From Gnetum montanum (Eukaryota; Streptophyta; Gnetopsida; Gnetales; Gnetaceae): DNA of 64,000 bases. The notes under the pieces are model-generated. The model did no database searches and had not been told where the DNA came from. It saw only the letters and a program-made list of their open reading frames with translations. This document shows positions 36,745 to 46,738 of this stretch, in pieces; the first letter of the stretch is position 1; each line of letters begins with the position of its first letter. Both the position numbers and the translations under genes were made by a program. The stretch spans positions 1-64,000 of the forward strand of contig MNCI01025486.1 in assembly GCA_015680685.1 (NCBI GenBank). The letters run 5' to 3'.

Positions 36745-39110
36745 AAGTCAAAGCAATAGAAGACCTAGAGTTATAACCATGAAACACTAGAAGCTATATC
36801 CTTTATGTTTACCTTTCCTTTTCTTCTTTGATGTAGTTTGAGTGGAGGGCCTAGATACAAGGGTTTGATCCATGCTATCGGATTCCACCCACCAGTTGTG
36901 CATCATCCCATCATCTCTACACTTCTTGTATACAAGGTTGAACCTTCAAGCGTATTCATCAAAGTCCCCTATTAACTATTAATACACAATGGTTCTCATC
37001 TGAGGACTCTTAGTGAATTCATATAAAGTAGTTTGATCCACTACCATGATTTGATCATTAACCTTGTACCTGCAAGAAGTTTGTAAAACTGATGAAGTTA
37101 GGAAAGGTAGTCAAGCCAAAAGCATAAAAACATTATAATAACCATGCTTACCCCTATAGATGATACATGGTGCTAGGTGGGTTTTGGAATAGTGTGTGAG
37201 CTCTATGCACCACCATTAGAGTATTTTTAGCATTATGCTGATTATACACTAGCATCATCTAGATTTTTGTGAGGTAATGTGGATTGATAGTATCTCTCAC
37301 TCCTACTGCTGGCAGCTTATCAATGATGAACTTGGAAACAAAATTGGATGCCTAAGGTAGCAAATACTCCACTATAGCCCTAGCCTCATTCATAGAAAAG
37401 TGTGATCATAGCATCATACTAAAGTTTTTTAAGATGTAGGCAAGGAATTCCCTTGTCCTAGGCTAGAACCATAGTGAAGGCTTCCCTAGAGCCATATTGG
37501 GGAGTGGGGTATTCATCTTGGGATGATCAATATAGAAGAAAATACCCACCAACTCCACAATGATGAGGATGGGCTTTAAGAAAACCCTACATGAAGCAAA
37601 ACAAAAGCATTATGACCAATTGAAATTGCTTAGCAAATTTGGAGAAAATATCTAGTCAAAGCTAAAATTAGCCTATGTAAAATTCTCTAAGATGTTTATC
37701 TAAATTAGCTTAAGAAATTCCACAAGAAAAAATTAGTACAACCTTACATTATAACCAATTGGAATTACTTAGCAAATTCTAAAAAAACATCTAGTTGGAT
37801 GTGGAATTAGCCTTTGTAGACAGCTATAAGGTGTTCATCTTAGTTGGCTTAAGAAATTCCATAAAAGAATTATTACCATATTTTATATTTTTTTACTTCA
37901 TAACCAAAATATTATAGCCAAAACTAAGCCTTAGTCTAAACTATGCATAAACTTAGAAAAAAGCATTAAAACTTAACAAAACATTAACATTTTAAAAAGC
38001 ATATAGCCATAAGCCTTCTAAAAATGGTAAATCTTTTTCTTTTTTTAAAAAATGAACTTAAAGCATAAGTTTTACATATTGGCAAGAAAAGCTACACATA
38101 TTAATTGCTTCCATCCCCAAAGGGATAATTTGGTACAACCGTGATTTTTCCTTATTTACATAGCTAATGAGTGGCGAGGTACCCCTACACTCAACCATAC
38201 GAATACGAGCGTGCACGCGCGATCCAGTTGAACTCCGCAGACTAAATGCCTTAATGCCACAAGAAACACTTGGGGTTAATCGTTCGTTGTCTTCCCAGGC
38301 TTGCTTGTATGTGTCACGGTGTATGGTTAAGCAAGTCTGAGGTATGTGATTTTTTTGGTATTTTCGGCTTATCTTCTATGCTACCAGGAGAAAGGGTTGA
38401 GAAAACTAAACTAACTCTAACTAAGATCTAAGTCTAAATTAACTAGCGTCAGCATCCGTTCCCACTTGCCGGACACACCCTGAACTATGCAACTGCAGCT
38501 TACCAAACGCTAATCGTTACTGGGATCGCCACACGTAACGCAAGTGCTCGAAGTGGTCGTACTGAGGCACCTATTTAGCCTACGTGTGATAAGCAGCCGA
38601 TTCCTTAGCCAGCCGTACACACCCGTGGGTGCTCGTAACTAAGTCGTACTTATCACACGATCTAGCCTAGCAATGAGCAGCCGATTCCTCAACTAGCCGT
38701 ACACATTAGACCCGGGAGTTACCAAGCGCAGAATCCTGGAATACGCTACTGGGTTACCAAGCATCCAATGCTCGTAATTGAGTCGTACTCATGCATTGCG
38801 TCAAGCAGCCGATTCCTTGACTAGCCGTACACGTCCGTAGACGCTCGTAATCAAGTCGTACTTGAACGCACTAGGAAAGCAGGAAAGAAAGCAATAAATG
38901 AAACCACGTGCTGCAAGGTTTATCCAAACAAGTTCGTCTTTATTGCCGTACACAACTTGGGTTCAGGTTACAAGCTGCTCGAATAAAGAGCCGTTCACTC
39001 TAGGACTCCTACTGCGGGCACATGGGGAAAAATTCTAACTCTGGAGTGATCAATCTGCCAGAGCTTCGCTACACTAGCCAGGATTGGGAAATGAAGGGAG
39101 TGCCGCCTCT

Positions 39111-39120
39111 TATTTATAGA
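39111..39120 (-). promoter_or_regulatory. TATA box of the Athila-2 LTR
   Basis: TCTATAAATA on the minus strand, followed by a GC-richer stretch. It is conserved in the other LTR (about 45308-45317). It lies directly downstream of the GATATC array in the direction of transcription, so it is the likely promoter of the element. Confidence 0.7.
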
Positions 39121-39130
39121 TATGACGGCG

Positions 39131-39212
39131 GGACGCGATATCGCGTACGCGATATCGCAGGAGAAGACGCGATATCGTGTACGCGATATCGCATGGGACG
39201 CGATATCGCGGC
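39131..39212. promoter_or_regulatory. Array of CGCGATATCGCG palindromes in U3
   Basis: Five GATATC cores start at 39137, 39151, 39171, 39185 and 39202, each in a GCGATATCGC-like setting. 39135-39158 is a perfect 24-bp palindrome made of two GCGATATCGC joined by GTAC. The array ends about 15 bp upstream of the TATA box. The 5' LTR keeps only three cores (about 45335-45380, one mutated to GATATT). Its shape suggests binding sites for a dimeric factor; that is inference. Confidence 0.7.
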
Positions 39213-39235
39213 CCAGTGCAAGTCGCGTCTCATCA

Positions 39236-39247
39236 TACCCCCATGAC
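39236..39247 (-). other. Polypurine tract of Athila-2
   Basis: Minus strand AGTCATGGGGGTA immediately before the LTR start TGATGAGACG. It corresponds to GTTGTGGGGATA in Athila-1. Confidence 0.7.
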
Positions 39248-41224
39248 TGAATGAAAACTCGTCCTCGAGTTCCTTACAATGATATCAGGTAGGTATGGGA
39301 TTATTAGGGGAAATGGAACTAATGGGATGACATGTGAACGGTCTTTATTACAAGACTTGACAAAAACTGGTGTTCATGACAACAAGGGTGAACACCTTAT
39401 TACAATGACATCAGGCCACAGTTGGCAGCTGAGAGAAAAGAGGAGAGAGAATAGAAGAGAAGAAGAGAGAAGAGTCTTGCTGCTGCCAATTCCGAGATTG
39501 CACCTTTCGTTGTCCATCCGTAAGCACAGTATCAATTCCGCTCCTTGCATAGCTGCTTCAGCGCTGCTCCATTCCAAGTGTTTGCTCCAGATCCATTCCG
39601 TTGTTGTATGACTGCCATCTGCACACACAACACAATCATATATTAGCAAGGGTAATTGAATCATTAAGTAAAGCATACCTTGCTTCGGTTTAGGTTCCTT
39701 GGCTAAGTTGTGGTATGGCTAATATGGATCTGGGAAAATGTAGATGATGACTACCGAAGGTATAGGGGTTAGGAAGAAAAACGAAAAAATCCGGGGCTTA
39801 GGATAAAAATCGAAAAATCAGGCCCCGTACCCCCATGACTAATCGCGAACCTCCGGTAGCGTTAGAATGGAGAGAGAAAAGGAATAGGAATGATAGGTAA
39901 AAAGGGACAACTATGGCATCGATAAAAAGGATGTCATGATGGAAATGAACAAAAATGTTAATTAATTGCAAAATGTTAAGGAAAAGAAGTTAACTAATGT
40001 TCCAAATAGGAATGTCAGTGGGTCCTCCCCAAAGCAGGCTCATGCCCTTAATGCCTTGACAATCCCACATTCAAAGAGTCCGTAGGCTCTAGGAATGCTC
40101 TTTGGAACAAGAGTTAAAGTCTTAACCGCAAGAATTTACCAAAAAGAAAACAAAGCATCAACCAAAATATACACTAATGATACAACCGGCAATGAGGTGA
40201 ACAATGGAGAGAAAGGTGGAAAGAAGAGAAGTGGAATGGGATCCCAAGAACAAGGTGGTGTACAGCCCCTTGTGTGTTGTATGATTAATGTGACTTGGCG
40301 AATCTCATTCCAACTCTGGCCTCAACCCAACCACTTCCAGTGACTTCGCATCAATGCAATTGGTAAATACATCCACTTGGATAACAAGGATGCATCTTCG
40401 AAGAGCCACCACCATTCCGACGAAACAAAGGAGAGAATGGGAAGCGAGAAGGGCCTTAGTTAGAGGGAACACGTTGGTTCCATAACCAATACTTGTAGCC
40501 TAAATTGTATTTCGTCTAAGGGGTGTGCTTTGAATCCTCACTTTTGCTCCTTTTTTTGTGTTTTTTCCCGTTTTGTGTTTTTATGCGTGGGGACCACACC
40601 ATGCAAAGACTTCTTTTATTTTTATTGTCTCAGCTTCCGATTATTGGGTAACACTGGAACGGTAAGAAAACCCAAGAAGAAAACATCCAAGCACCCAAGT
40701 GAATGACCAACACAAAAACACCAAGTTCCCTTGAAGTCACACCCTTTTCAAATCCTTGAGTCCTTCCTTAGTTTGAGAAATGCCCAGTCACTGGTTCGTT
40801 AAAGTTCTTATTGGAAGGGAACTGTACATTTCCAAGCCAAGGGAAACCATAGACTTGATGGATGGATGGATGAAGTGATCTCATTGCCTGCCATATCAAA
40901 AGAACATACCTTAGTATCAACAATGTAACTTAAAGGTAAAAACCAAACATTAGCAATTAATGAAAAACAGTTCATCCCATCGGCCCGAACACTTATTGGG
41001 TGACGAATTTACATGATGGATGACACACACACACACACACACACACAAAAAGATAGAAAAATATAACGATGTTGTAAAACAAAAACAAGAAAAGTTAAAG
41101 AAATTTGTAAAACAAAAATTAGAAAAGTTAAAGAAATTGTAAAACAAAAATGTGAAAAACAAAAACGTTGTAAAACAAAAATGTGTAAAACAAAAACTGA
41201 AAAAGAACTGAGGGCCCCATATGA
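39248..41224 (-). other. Athila-2 non-coding spacer, with simple repeats
   Basis: It aligns with Athila-1 in two blocks that are far apart there (about 11.09-11.3 kb and about 14.17-16.15 kb), which shows the deletion of the extra ORF. Simple sequences: purine-rich GA tract (39430-39476), GATG repeat (40858-40874), AC repeat (41021-41047) and an array of 'gtaaaacaaaaa' words (41073-41205). No ORF is supported on either strand. Confidence 0.6.
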
Positions 41225-44152
41225 TTAGCATAGGTGGCCATCTCCCCCATGACTGAGTTGTGAGGGAGAGATCCGAAGTAGTGAGCGCCTATTTGAATTT
41301 CTAAGCAGTGCCCAACTTCTCCCAAATGATGATCTTAGATTCAGGGGTGGAAGTTGGCGACGCTCACGTTCCAATGTGTCTATGCCACGGTTGTTGGCAT
41401 GAGTTTCCTCAGTTCGTTCCATGCATATTTGTTTGCCCTTATGAGAAGCTGTCAACCACGGGGTGTCTACTACTTCTTGTGTGGTTGCTACATACAGGCA
41501 TCTTTGTTGCAGAGTTTCCTGGGCACACCTGTGACATGGAGACATTTCCTCCGTGTCATCACCCGATGAATCACTGTATGTGATGCATGGAACTATCCTC
41601 TTCTCGATCTTTCCACATATGTTTATCTTGGAGATTTCCAAGGAAAGATCGCGGATCCTAAGGCATGCATCTACTGTGCTTAGCCATGCCCTTCCCATTA
41701 TAATTGGGAAGTCCCCTTCGTTGTTGTTAACATCGATCACTAGGAAATCCGCTGGGTAGGACCAACCACACACAGTGGTAATAACATCCTCCACTAATCC
41801 CAAGGGAATAGTGATGGACTGGTCTGCCAGCTCTAGTTGGATGTTGCTCTTCTTAAGTTGGGGCAGGTTCCAGGCGTGATACATCTTTCGTGAAATTAAG
41901 TTGACTCCGGAACCTGAGTCAAGAAGAGCTCGATGTGGTGCATTTCCAGCGATCTGCAAATAAATAAAGGGACTCCCAGGATCAGTTAGTTTCCTGGGAA
42001 GGTGGCCTACCTTGATCCAGTCAGTTACGGTATGTGTTAACATAACCGTATGCGTTACACTCCCTTGGACTGAAGGGTGCTCCGAAGCGTTAGTAGTTAG
42101 AGGCCTATACATGTACCCGTCCGCTTGTTGTTGCGAGAGTTTGTCTGGGCTCTTAGTTCTGAAAAAAGGTCTCTTTTTTGTACAGTTATCGCCAGAACTA
42201 GTACCCAGTTGGATATTTACACTCTGAATATTTACAGCTCTCGCGGCGTGACGTTGCTGCGGTTGGGTAGGCAATTCCCCTTGCATTGTTGGAGCAGGAG
42301 GTGTTATGGGAACTACTTGAGGAAGAGGTGCGGGTGGAGTTAGAGGATGGACGGAATGTGAGATGTCTCCCGGAGGAGAAGGAGTCCTTCTGAAGTACTC
42401 CCGAGCTTGGTAGTGACGTTGGGGGGTAGTGTGACCCATAGAGTCACCTGGAGAAACCGGCTGCTGCACATAATAACCATAAGGATCAGGCTGCCGGTAA
42501 GGGTACTGATGTGTTGGCGGTGGCATCCCCCATGACTGTGGGTATTGCCACTGCTGGTGTTGTCCAATGGGCTGCGGAGGCGTTCCACTTGGATAATACG
42601 TCAAGGGTTGGTGGAACTGCCTTGGGTTACCTTGTGGATAAGGTAACCTTCGGGGTGTTTGCTGTTGATTAAGTCTTGGATTTAATGCATACACCCCTGA
42701 CTCCTGCAGATGTGAGATAATTGGACAACATCCCTTAGGATGGTCATAATAGGAGACCTCACATCCACCATCATCGTCTAAATCCAAATTTTTAGCCTCA
42801 TCAGAGTTAGAAATTTTTCCTTTACCCTTGTTATGTGCAGGGTTAAAGTTTCTCCGCTTGGTTTTTCCTTTGTCACTACTTCGCTCATCCTTGAACTCTT
42901 CTACGATTTTCAAGATTGTTTCTATTCGTGAGTCTAAGGAATCCCACATTTGGTCTACCTTAGCCGATACCTCAGTTGTTAACTTTTGGATCGGCACGGT
43001 CTTCCTGTTCACCAACTCTTCGAGTGGTGACTCATCCTCCTCATCATAGAATTTCACTCCCTTCTTGTGAAGTGAGGGATCGCGGTTATATTCCTCCGCA
43101 CTCTCCCTTTTACGTAGCTCACCCTCTTCTTGCACTACTTGTTCCAACAAAACTTCAACTTCATGGGTTCTTAGTTGGGAAAGTCTCCCTTGGGTGTAAG
43201 TCCCAAGAGTTCTTCTCGTTTCATTTCTTAGCCCATCCACGATGTGACGAAGTTGATCCCGCTTAGCTTACCCATGGCCCAGGCAACGATGTAGCAGTGT
43301 ATAATAACGGGCCATGGCAGCATCCAAGGATTCATAAGCTCCTTGTTTCCAGCCTTGGATCTGCTTACGCAANNNNNNNNNNNNNNNNNNNNNNNNNNNN
43401 NNNNNNNNNNNNNNNNNNNNNNNNNNNNNNNNNNNNNNNNNNNNNNNNNNNNNNNNNNNNNNNNNNNNNNNNNNNNNNNNNNNNNNNNNNNNNNNNNNNN
43501 NNNNNNNNNNNNNNNNNNNNNNNNNNNNNNNNNNNNNNNNNNNNNNNNNNNNNNNNNNNNNNNNNNNNNNNNNNNNNNNNNNNNNNNNNNNNNNNNNNNN
43601 NNNNNNNNNNNNNNNNNNNNNNNNNNNNNNNNNNNNNNNNNNNNNNNNNNNNNNNNNNNNNNNNNNNNNNNNNNNNNNNNNNNNNNNNNNNNNNNNNNNN
43701 NNNNNNNNNNNNNNNNNNNNNNNNNNNNNNNNNNNNNNNNNNNNNNNNNNNNNNNNNNNNNNNNNNNNNNNNNNNNNNNNNNNNNNNNNNNNNNNNNNNN
43801 NNNNNNNNNNNNNNNNNNNNNNNNNNNNNNNNNNNNNNNNNNNNNNNNNNNNNNNNNNNNNNNNNNNNNNNNNNNNNNNNNNNNNNNNNNNNNNNNNNNN
43901 NNNNNNNNNNNNNNNNNNNNNNNNNNNNNNNNNNNNNNNNNNNNNNNNNNNNNNNNNNNNNNNNNNNNNNNNNNNNNNNTAGCGCAACTGTTCGTCCTGA
44001 TGTAGAGTAAAAGTGTAATCAGGGATATACTCATCGGGATGAGTATAAGTTATCGAATACTATTTAGGACTTGGATGATATGGGTTATGTGTATGATGCT
44101 GACCTTCTCCTGTATTGTCCTTAGGTGAGTTAATTGCATGAGAAGAAGCCAT
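41225..44152 (-). pseudogene. Athila-2 gag-protease ORF, nearly intact
   Basis: ATG at 44152 (MASSHAINSPKD). The frame carries TAG at 44060-44062 and TAA at 43268-43270 and an N gap at 43373-43979; from the Met at 43240 there are 671 open codons to the stop. Upstream of that Met, LRKQIQGWKQGAYESLDAAM and a following HRCLGHG match the end of the Retrotrans_gag capsid domain. Acidic and Gln/Pro/Tyr-rich segments follow, then a retropepsin at about residues 425-530 of that stretch (ALLDSGSGVNLIS, catalytic Asp 441; FPIIMGRAWL). No CCHC zinc knuckle and no RT. The TAA aligns to a Tyr codon in Athila-1, so it is a private mutation. Gag packages the RNA and protease matures the particle. Confidence 0.8.
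43373..43979. other. Assembly gap (607 N) inside Athila-2 gag
   Basis: A run of N covering the region that corresponds to about 21112-21968 in Athila-1, overlapping the gap there. True length unknown. Confidence 0.95.
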
Positions 44153-44286
44153 TTCTAATGGTGTGCTAATTTTCACCATTATTTAATTTTTTTGTTTTTA
44201 ATTAACTGATTAACACTAAGGTTCTTTAGAGCTCACAACGATGCGTGTGATATCCCTTATGTTCAATTGGCGTAAAAAACACTTAG

Positions 44287-44304
44287 TCCCCGGCAACGGT
44301 GCCA
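44287..44304 (-). other. Primer-binding site of Athila-2 (tRNA-Asp)
   Basis: TCCCCGGCAACGGTGCCA matches the plant tRNA-Asp 3' end including CCA at 17 of 18 positions (C to T at 44300), 1 nt from the LTR. Use of tRNA-Asp is typical of Athila elements. Confidence 0.85.
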
Positions 44305-44305
44305 A

Positions 44306-45402
44306 TGATGAGTGGCGAGGTACCCCTACACTCAACCATACGAATACGAGCGTGCACGCGTGATCCAGTCGAACTCCGTAGACTAAATGCCTTAACGCCA
44401 CAAGAAACACTTGGGGTTAATCATTCGTTGTCTTCCCAGGCTTGCTTGTATGTGTCACAGTGTATGGTTAAGCAAGTCTCAGGTATATGATTTTTTTGGT
44501 ATTTTTCGATTTTATCTTCTATGCTATCAAGGAAAGGGTTGAGAAACTAAACTAACTCTAACTAATTTCCTAAACCTAAATTAACTAGCGTCAGCATCCG
44601 TTCCCACTTACTGNGTCCTAAACCTAAATTAACTAGCGTCAGCATCCGTTCCCACTTACTGGACACACCCTGAACTATGCAACTGTGGTTTACCAAACGC
44701 TAATCGTTACTCAGATCACCACACGTAACGCAAGTGCTCGAAGTGGTCGTACTGAGGCACCTATTTAGCCTAAGTGTGATAAGCAGCCGATTCCTTAGCT
44801 AGCTGTACACACCCGTGGGTGCTCGTAACTAAGTCGTACTTATCACACGTTCTAGCCTAGCGATGAGCAGCCGATTCCTTGACTAGTCGTACACATCGAA
44901 CTACCTCTGGGATTACCAAGTGCAGAATCCTGGAATACGCTACTGGGTTACCAAGCAGTCCAATGCTCATAATCAATTCGTACTCATGCATTGCAACAAG
45001 CAGTCGATTCCTTGATTAGCCGTACATGTCCGTAGACGCTCGTAATCAAGTCGTACTTGTGCGCACTAGGAAAGTAGTAAATAAACAACAATAAATAAAG
45101 CCACGTGCTGCAAGGTTTATCCAATTAAATTCATCTTTATTGCCGTACACAACTTGGGTTCAGGTTACAAGCTGCTCGAATAAAGAGCCGTTCACTCTAG
45201 GACTCCTACTACGGGCACATGGGAAAAATTCTAACTCTGGAGTGATCAATCTGCCAGAGCTTCGCTACTTCTAGCTAGGATTTGAAAAATGAAGGGAGTG
45301 CCGCCTCTTATTTATAGATATGGCGGCGGACCGCGATATCGCGTACGCGATATTGTAGGGAAAGACGCGATATCGCGACGCTGTGCAAAATGCATCTCAT
45401 CA
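44306..45402 (-). repeat. 5' LTR of Athila-2
   Basis: 1097 bp, TGATGAGTGG...TCTCATCA. It is homologous to 38165-39235. It is inflated by the assembly duplication at 44568-44661 and has a shorter GATATC array. Confidence 0.9.
44568..44661. other. Assembly join: identical 46-nt duplication around a single N
   Basis: 44568-44613 and 44616-44661 are identical ('tcctaaacct...cttactg') with N at 44614. The other LTR has this segment once. It has the same 46-nt unit length as the join at 36651-36744. Confidence 0.85.
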
Positions 45403-45407
45403 ATAGC

Positions 45408-46552
45408 CATAATTAAAAATTTATCAAAAATTCATACAAGCCTTGATTTTAGTGATTGTACCATGAAAAGAATTCTAAAATCACAAGGTTTGCATCCATA
45501 ACCATTGCAAATAAATATACATTGGACATAGACTTTTTTTACATGGGACATAGGTAAAGTTAGCAAAACTGTAGCCATCATCATTAACCCTCTTTCACAT
45601 AAGGTTGGTAAAAAATTGGCCAAAAATTCATTTAAGCTCCAAATAGGATGATTTCATTGTTGTTTGAAAGCTTAAATCAATCCCTACACACCCACATTTT
45701 AAAAAAATCAAAACTATCTCCATTTATTCAAATATAGACTCATCAACTTAGACAAAATTTTGGAAATGGCACAAACCTACTTTTGACATAAGCTTAATAA
45801 ACAATTTTTTAACATTTTATTTTAAGTCAAATCAAAGTGTTTCTAACTTCATTGAAAAGCTGAAGCTAGGACCTACTTGGACATAGCCAAAAATAAGCCA
45901 AAATTCTTTATGTTTTCTTACAAAATATTCATGAACATACATGAAAGTTTAAAAATAGCATAAAAAACCAAACTATAGGACCTTAGAAAAATAGCTAGAA
46001 CTCCATCATGAATAATCCAAATCAAATAAGACAATAGCCATTAGAAAGCTTAAATGAAGGGTTATGAATCCATATTATCAAGTTTTAAAAATATTAGCAA
46101 TTTTATTAGGAAAAAATACACAACTTTATTTGCTTTTTTTTTATAAAAAGCTAAAATTCCTAAAGCCTAGCTTAATGTAAACATAAAAACATAGCAAAAA
46201 TAGCCAAAAAAATTAATACCCATTAGAAAATGTACCCAAATAATGGGGTATGATTTTGTTAAAATTTAATTTTAATGAATCCTTAAGCCTAGATCTAACA
46301 AAAATGATTTGGAAAAAGCATGAAAACAACATGCTTAATTTTAAAAATTGAGTCCATTGAGGAAAAAACAACAAAACAATCATGGATCTGTATGGAAGCA
46401 ACGAAAATAAGAGGTGGGATTTCATTAGAATTTTGATTTACCCCCTCTATTAGTGTAGATTTGAGAAAATGGCCCCACATGTGCAAAGAAAAAAGCAAGA
46501 AAAACATAGAAAATAGCTAAAAAACCAAGCAAAAATAGGTAGAACTACCAAC
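45408..46552. other. Tat internal spacer (intron 1 of the antisense gene)
   Basis: A-rich sequence with frequent 'atagccaaaa' words, continuous with 37590-38159 once Athila-2 is removed. No plus-strand ORF. On the minus strand it is predicted intron between exon 1 (46553-46680) and exon 2 (from 37586). Confidence 0.5.
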
Positions 46553-46738
46553 CTTGAAGCAGTGATAGATGAGGCCTAGATGGAGATAAGCCTAGGTAAT
46601 TCTTGTAGCTCTCTAGCATGCTTGTCTATCCTCTAAATCCTATGATTTTAGCTCTTCCTTCCAAATTTTTTTGGCACCATGGTAGGCTCAATGTTGGGAG
46701 TAGTTTGAAACTAAGAAAAATAGGAGGTCTACACTATG

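Larger units (their letters stand above)
38165..39235 (-). repeat. 3' LTR of Athila-2
   Basis: 1071 bp; the terminal TG has become TA at 38165, and it ends TCATCA. Over the first 170 bp about eight substitutions separate it from the 5' LTR, seven of them transitions. Three imperfect sub-repeats start 'gcagccgattcct' near 38593, 38678 and 38805, each with AGCCGTACAC and GTCGTACT; the 5' LTR has the same three. Confidence 0.9.
38160..45407 (-). mobile_element. Athila-2: gag-protease-only Athila derivative, relatively young
   Basis: LTRs 38165-39235 and 44306-45402; perfect 5-bp target duplication ATAGC (38160-38164 and 45403-45407). Internal minus-strand order is tRNA-Asp PBS, gag-protease, spacer, PPT. 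Compared with Athila-1, it lacks everything from the end of protease to just past integrase (Athila-1 about 19.2-16.15 kb) and also the extra ORF (about 14.17-11.3 kb). The junctions are recognisable because flanking spacer sequence aligns on both sides. GC and CpG content are far higher than in Athila-1. It lies in intron 1 of the Tat antisense gene. Confidence 0.9.
34004..46680 (-). pseudogene. Antisense multi-exon gene carried by the Tat element
   Basis: Predicted minus-strand exons: 46680-46553 (ATG, MVPKKFGRK), 37586-37152, 37069-36813 (FTKSPQMRTIV...FDEYA), 36645-35600 (FCNLFGVPANRAKVPTRIV, WSGFMPTWATLE), 35492-35298 (EVEQRHVEEVLLKKHEVEGF), 35210-35071 (VPKPLVQAHVPKFCMKPWVE), 34978-34154 (likely coiled coil) and 34071-34004, ending in a stop. 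Splice phases agree without adjustment over the first three introns, with sites such as AAG|GTTGGT, TATAGGG|GTAAGC and AAAG|GTAAAC. Athila-2 lies in intron 1. Exon 4 needs two frameshifts and many stops occur, so this copy is dead. Antisense ORFs are known in Tat elements such as Retand and Grande. I do not recognise the protein. Confidence 0.5.

Noticed and set aside
39022-39246. 74-codon plus-strand ORF in the Athila-2 LTR, echoed at 45289
   Set aside because: It runs antisense across the TATA box and GATATC array. Shared only because the LTRs are copies.
41021-41047. AC microsatellite as a regulatory Z-DNA element
   Set aside because: A simple repeat in a non-coding spacer; nothing in the sequence supports a function.
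42012-42343. Plus-strand ORFs opposite Athila-2 gag
   Set aside because: Shadows of the minus-strand gag frame, with no family features.
43228-44034. Long ORFs on both strands spanning the second N gap
   Set aside because: Same artefact of unknown bases. Real gag coding on either side is annotated from sequence.
44287-44304. tRNA-Asp gene
   Set aside because: Only the 18 nt complementary to the tRNA 3' end are present, next to an LTR. It is a primer-binding site.
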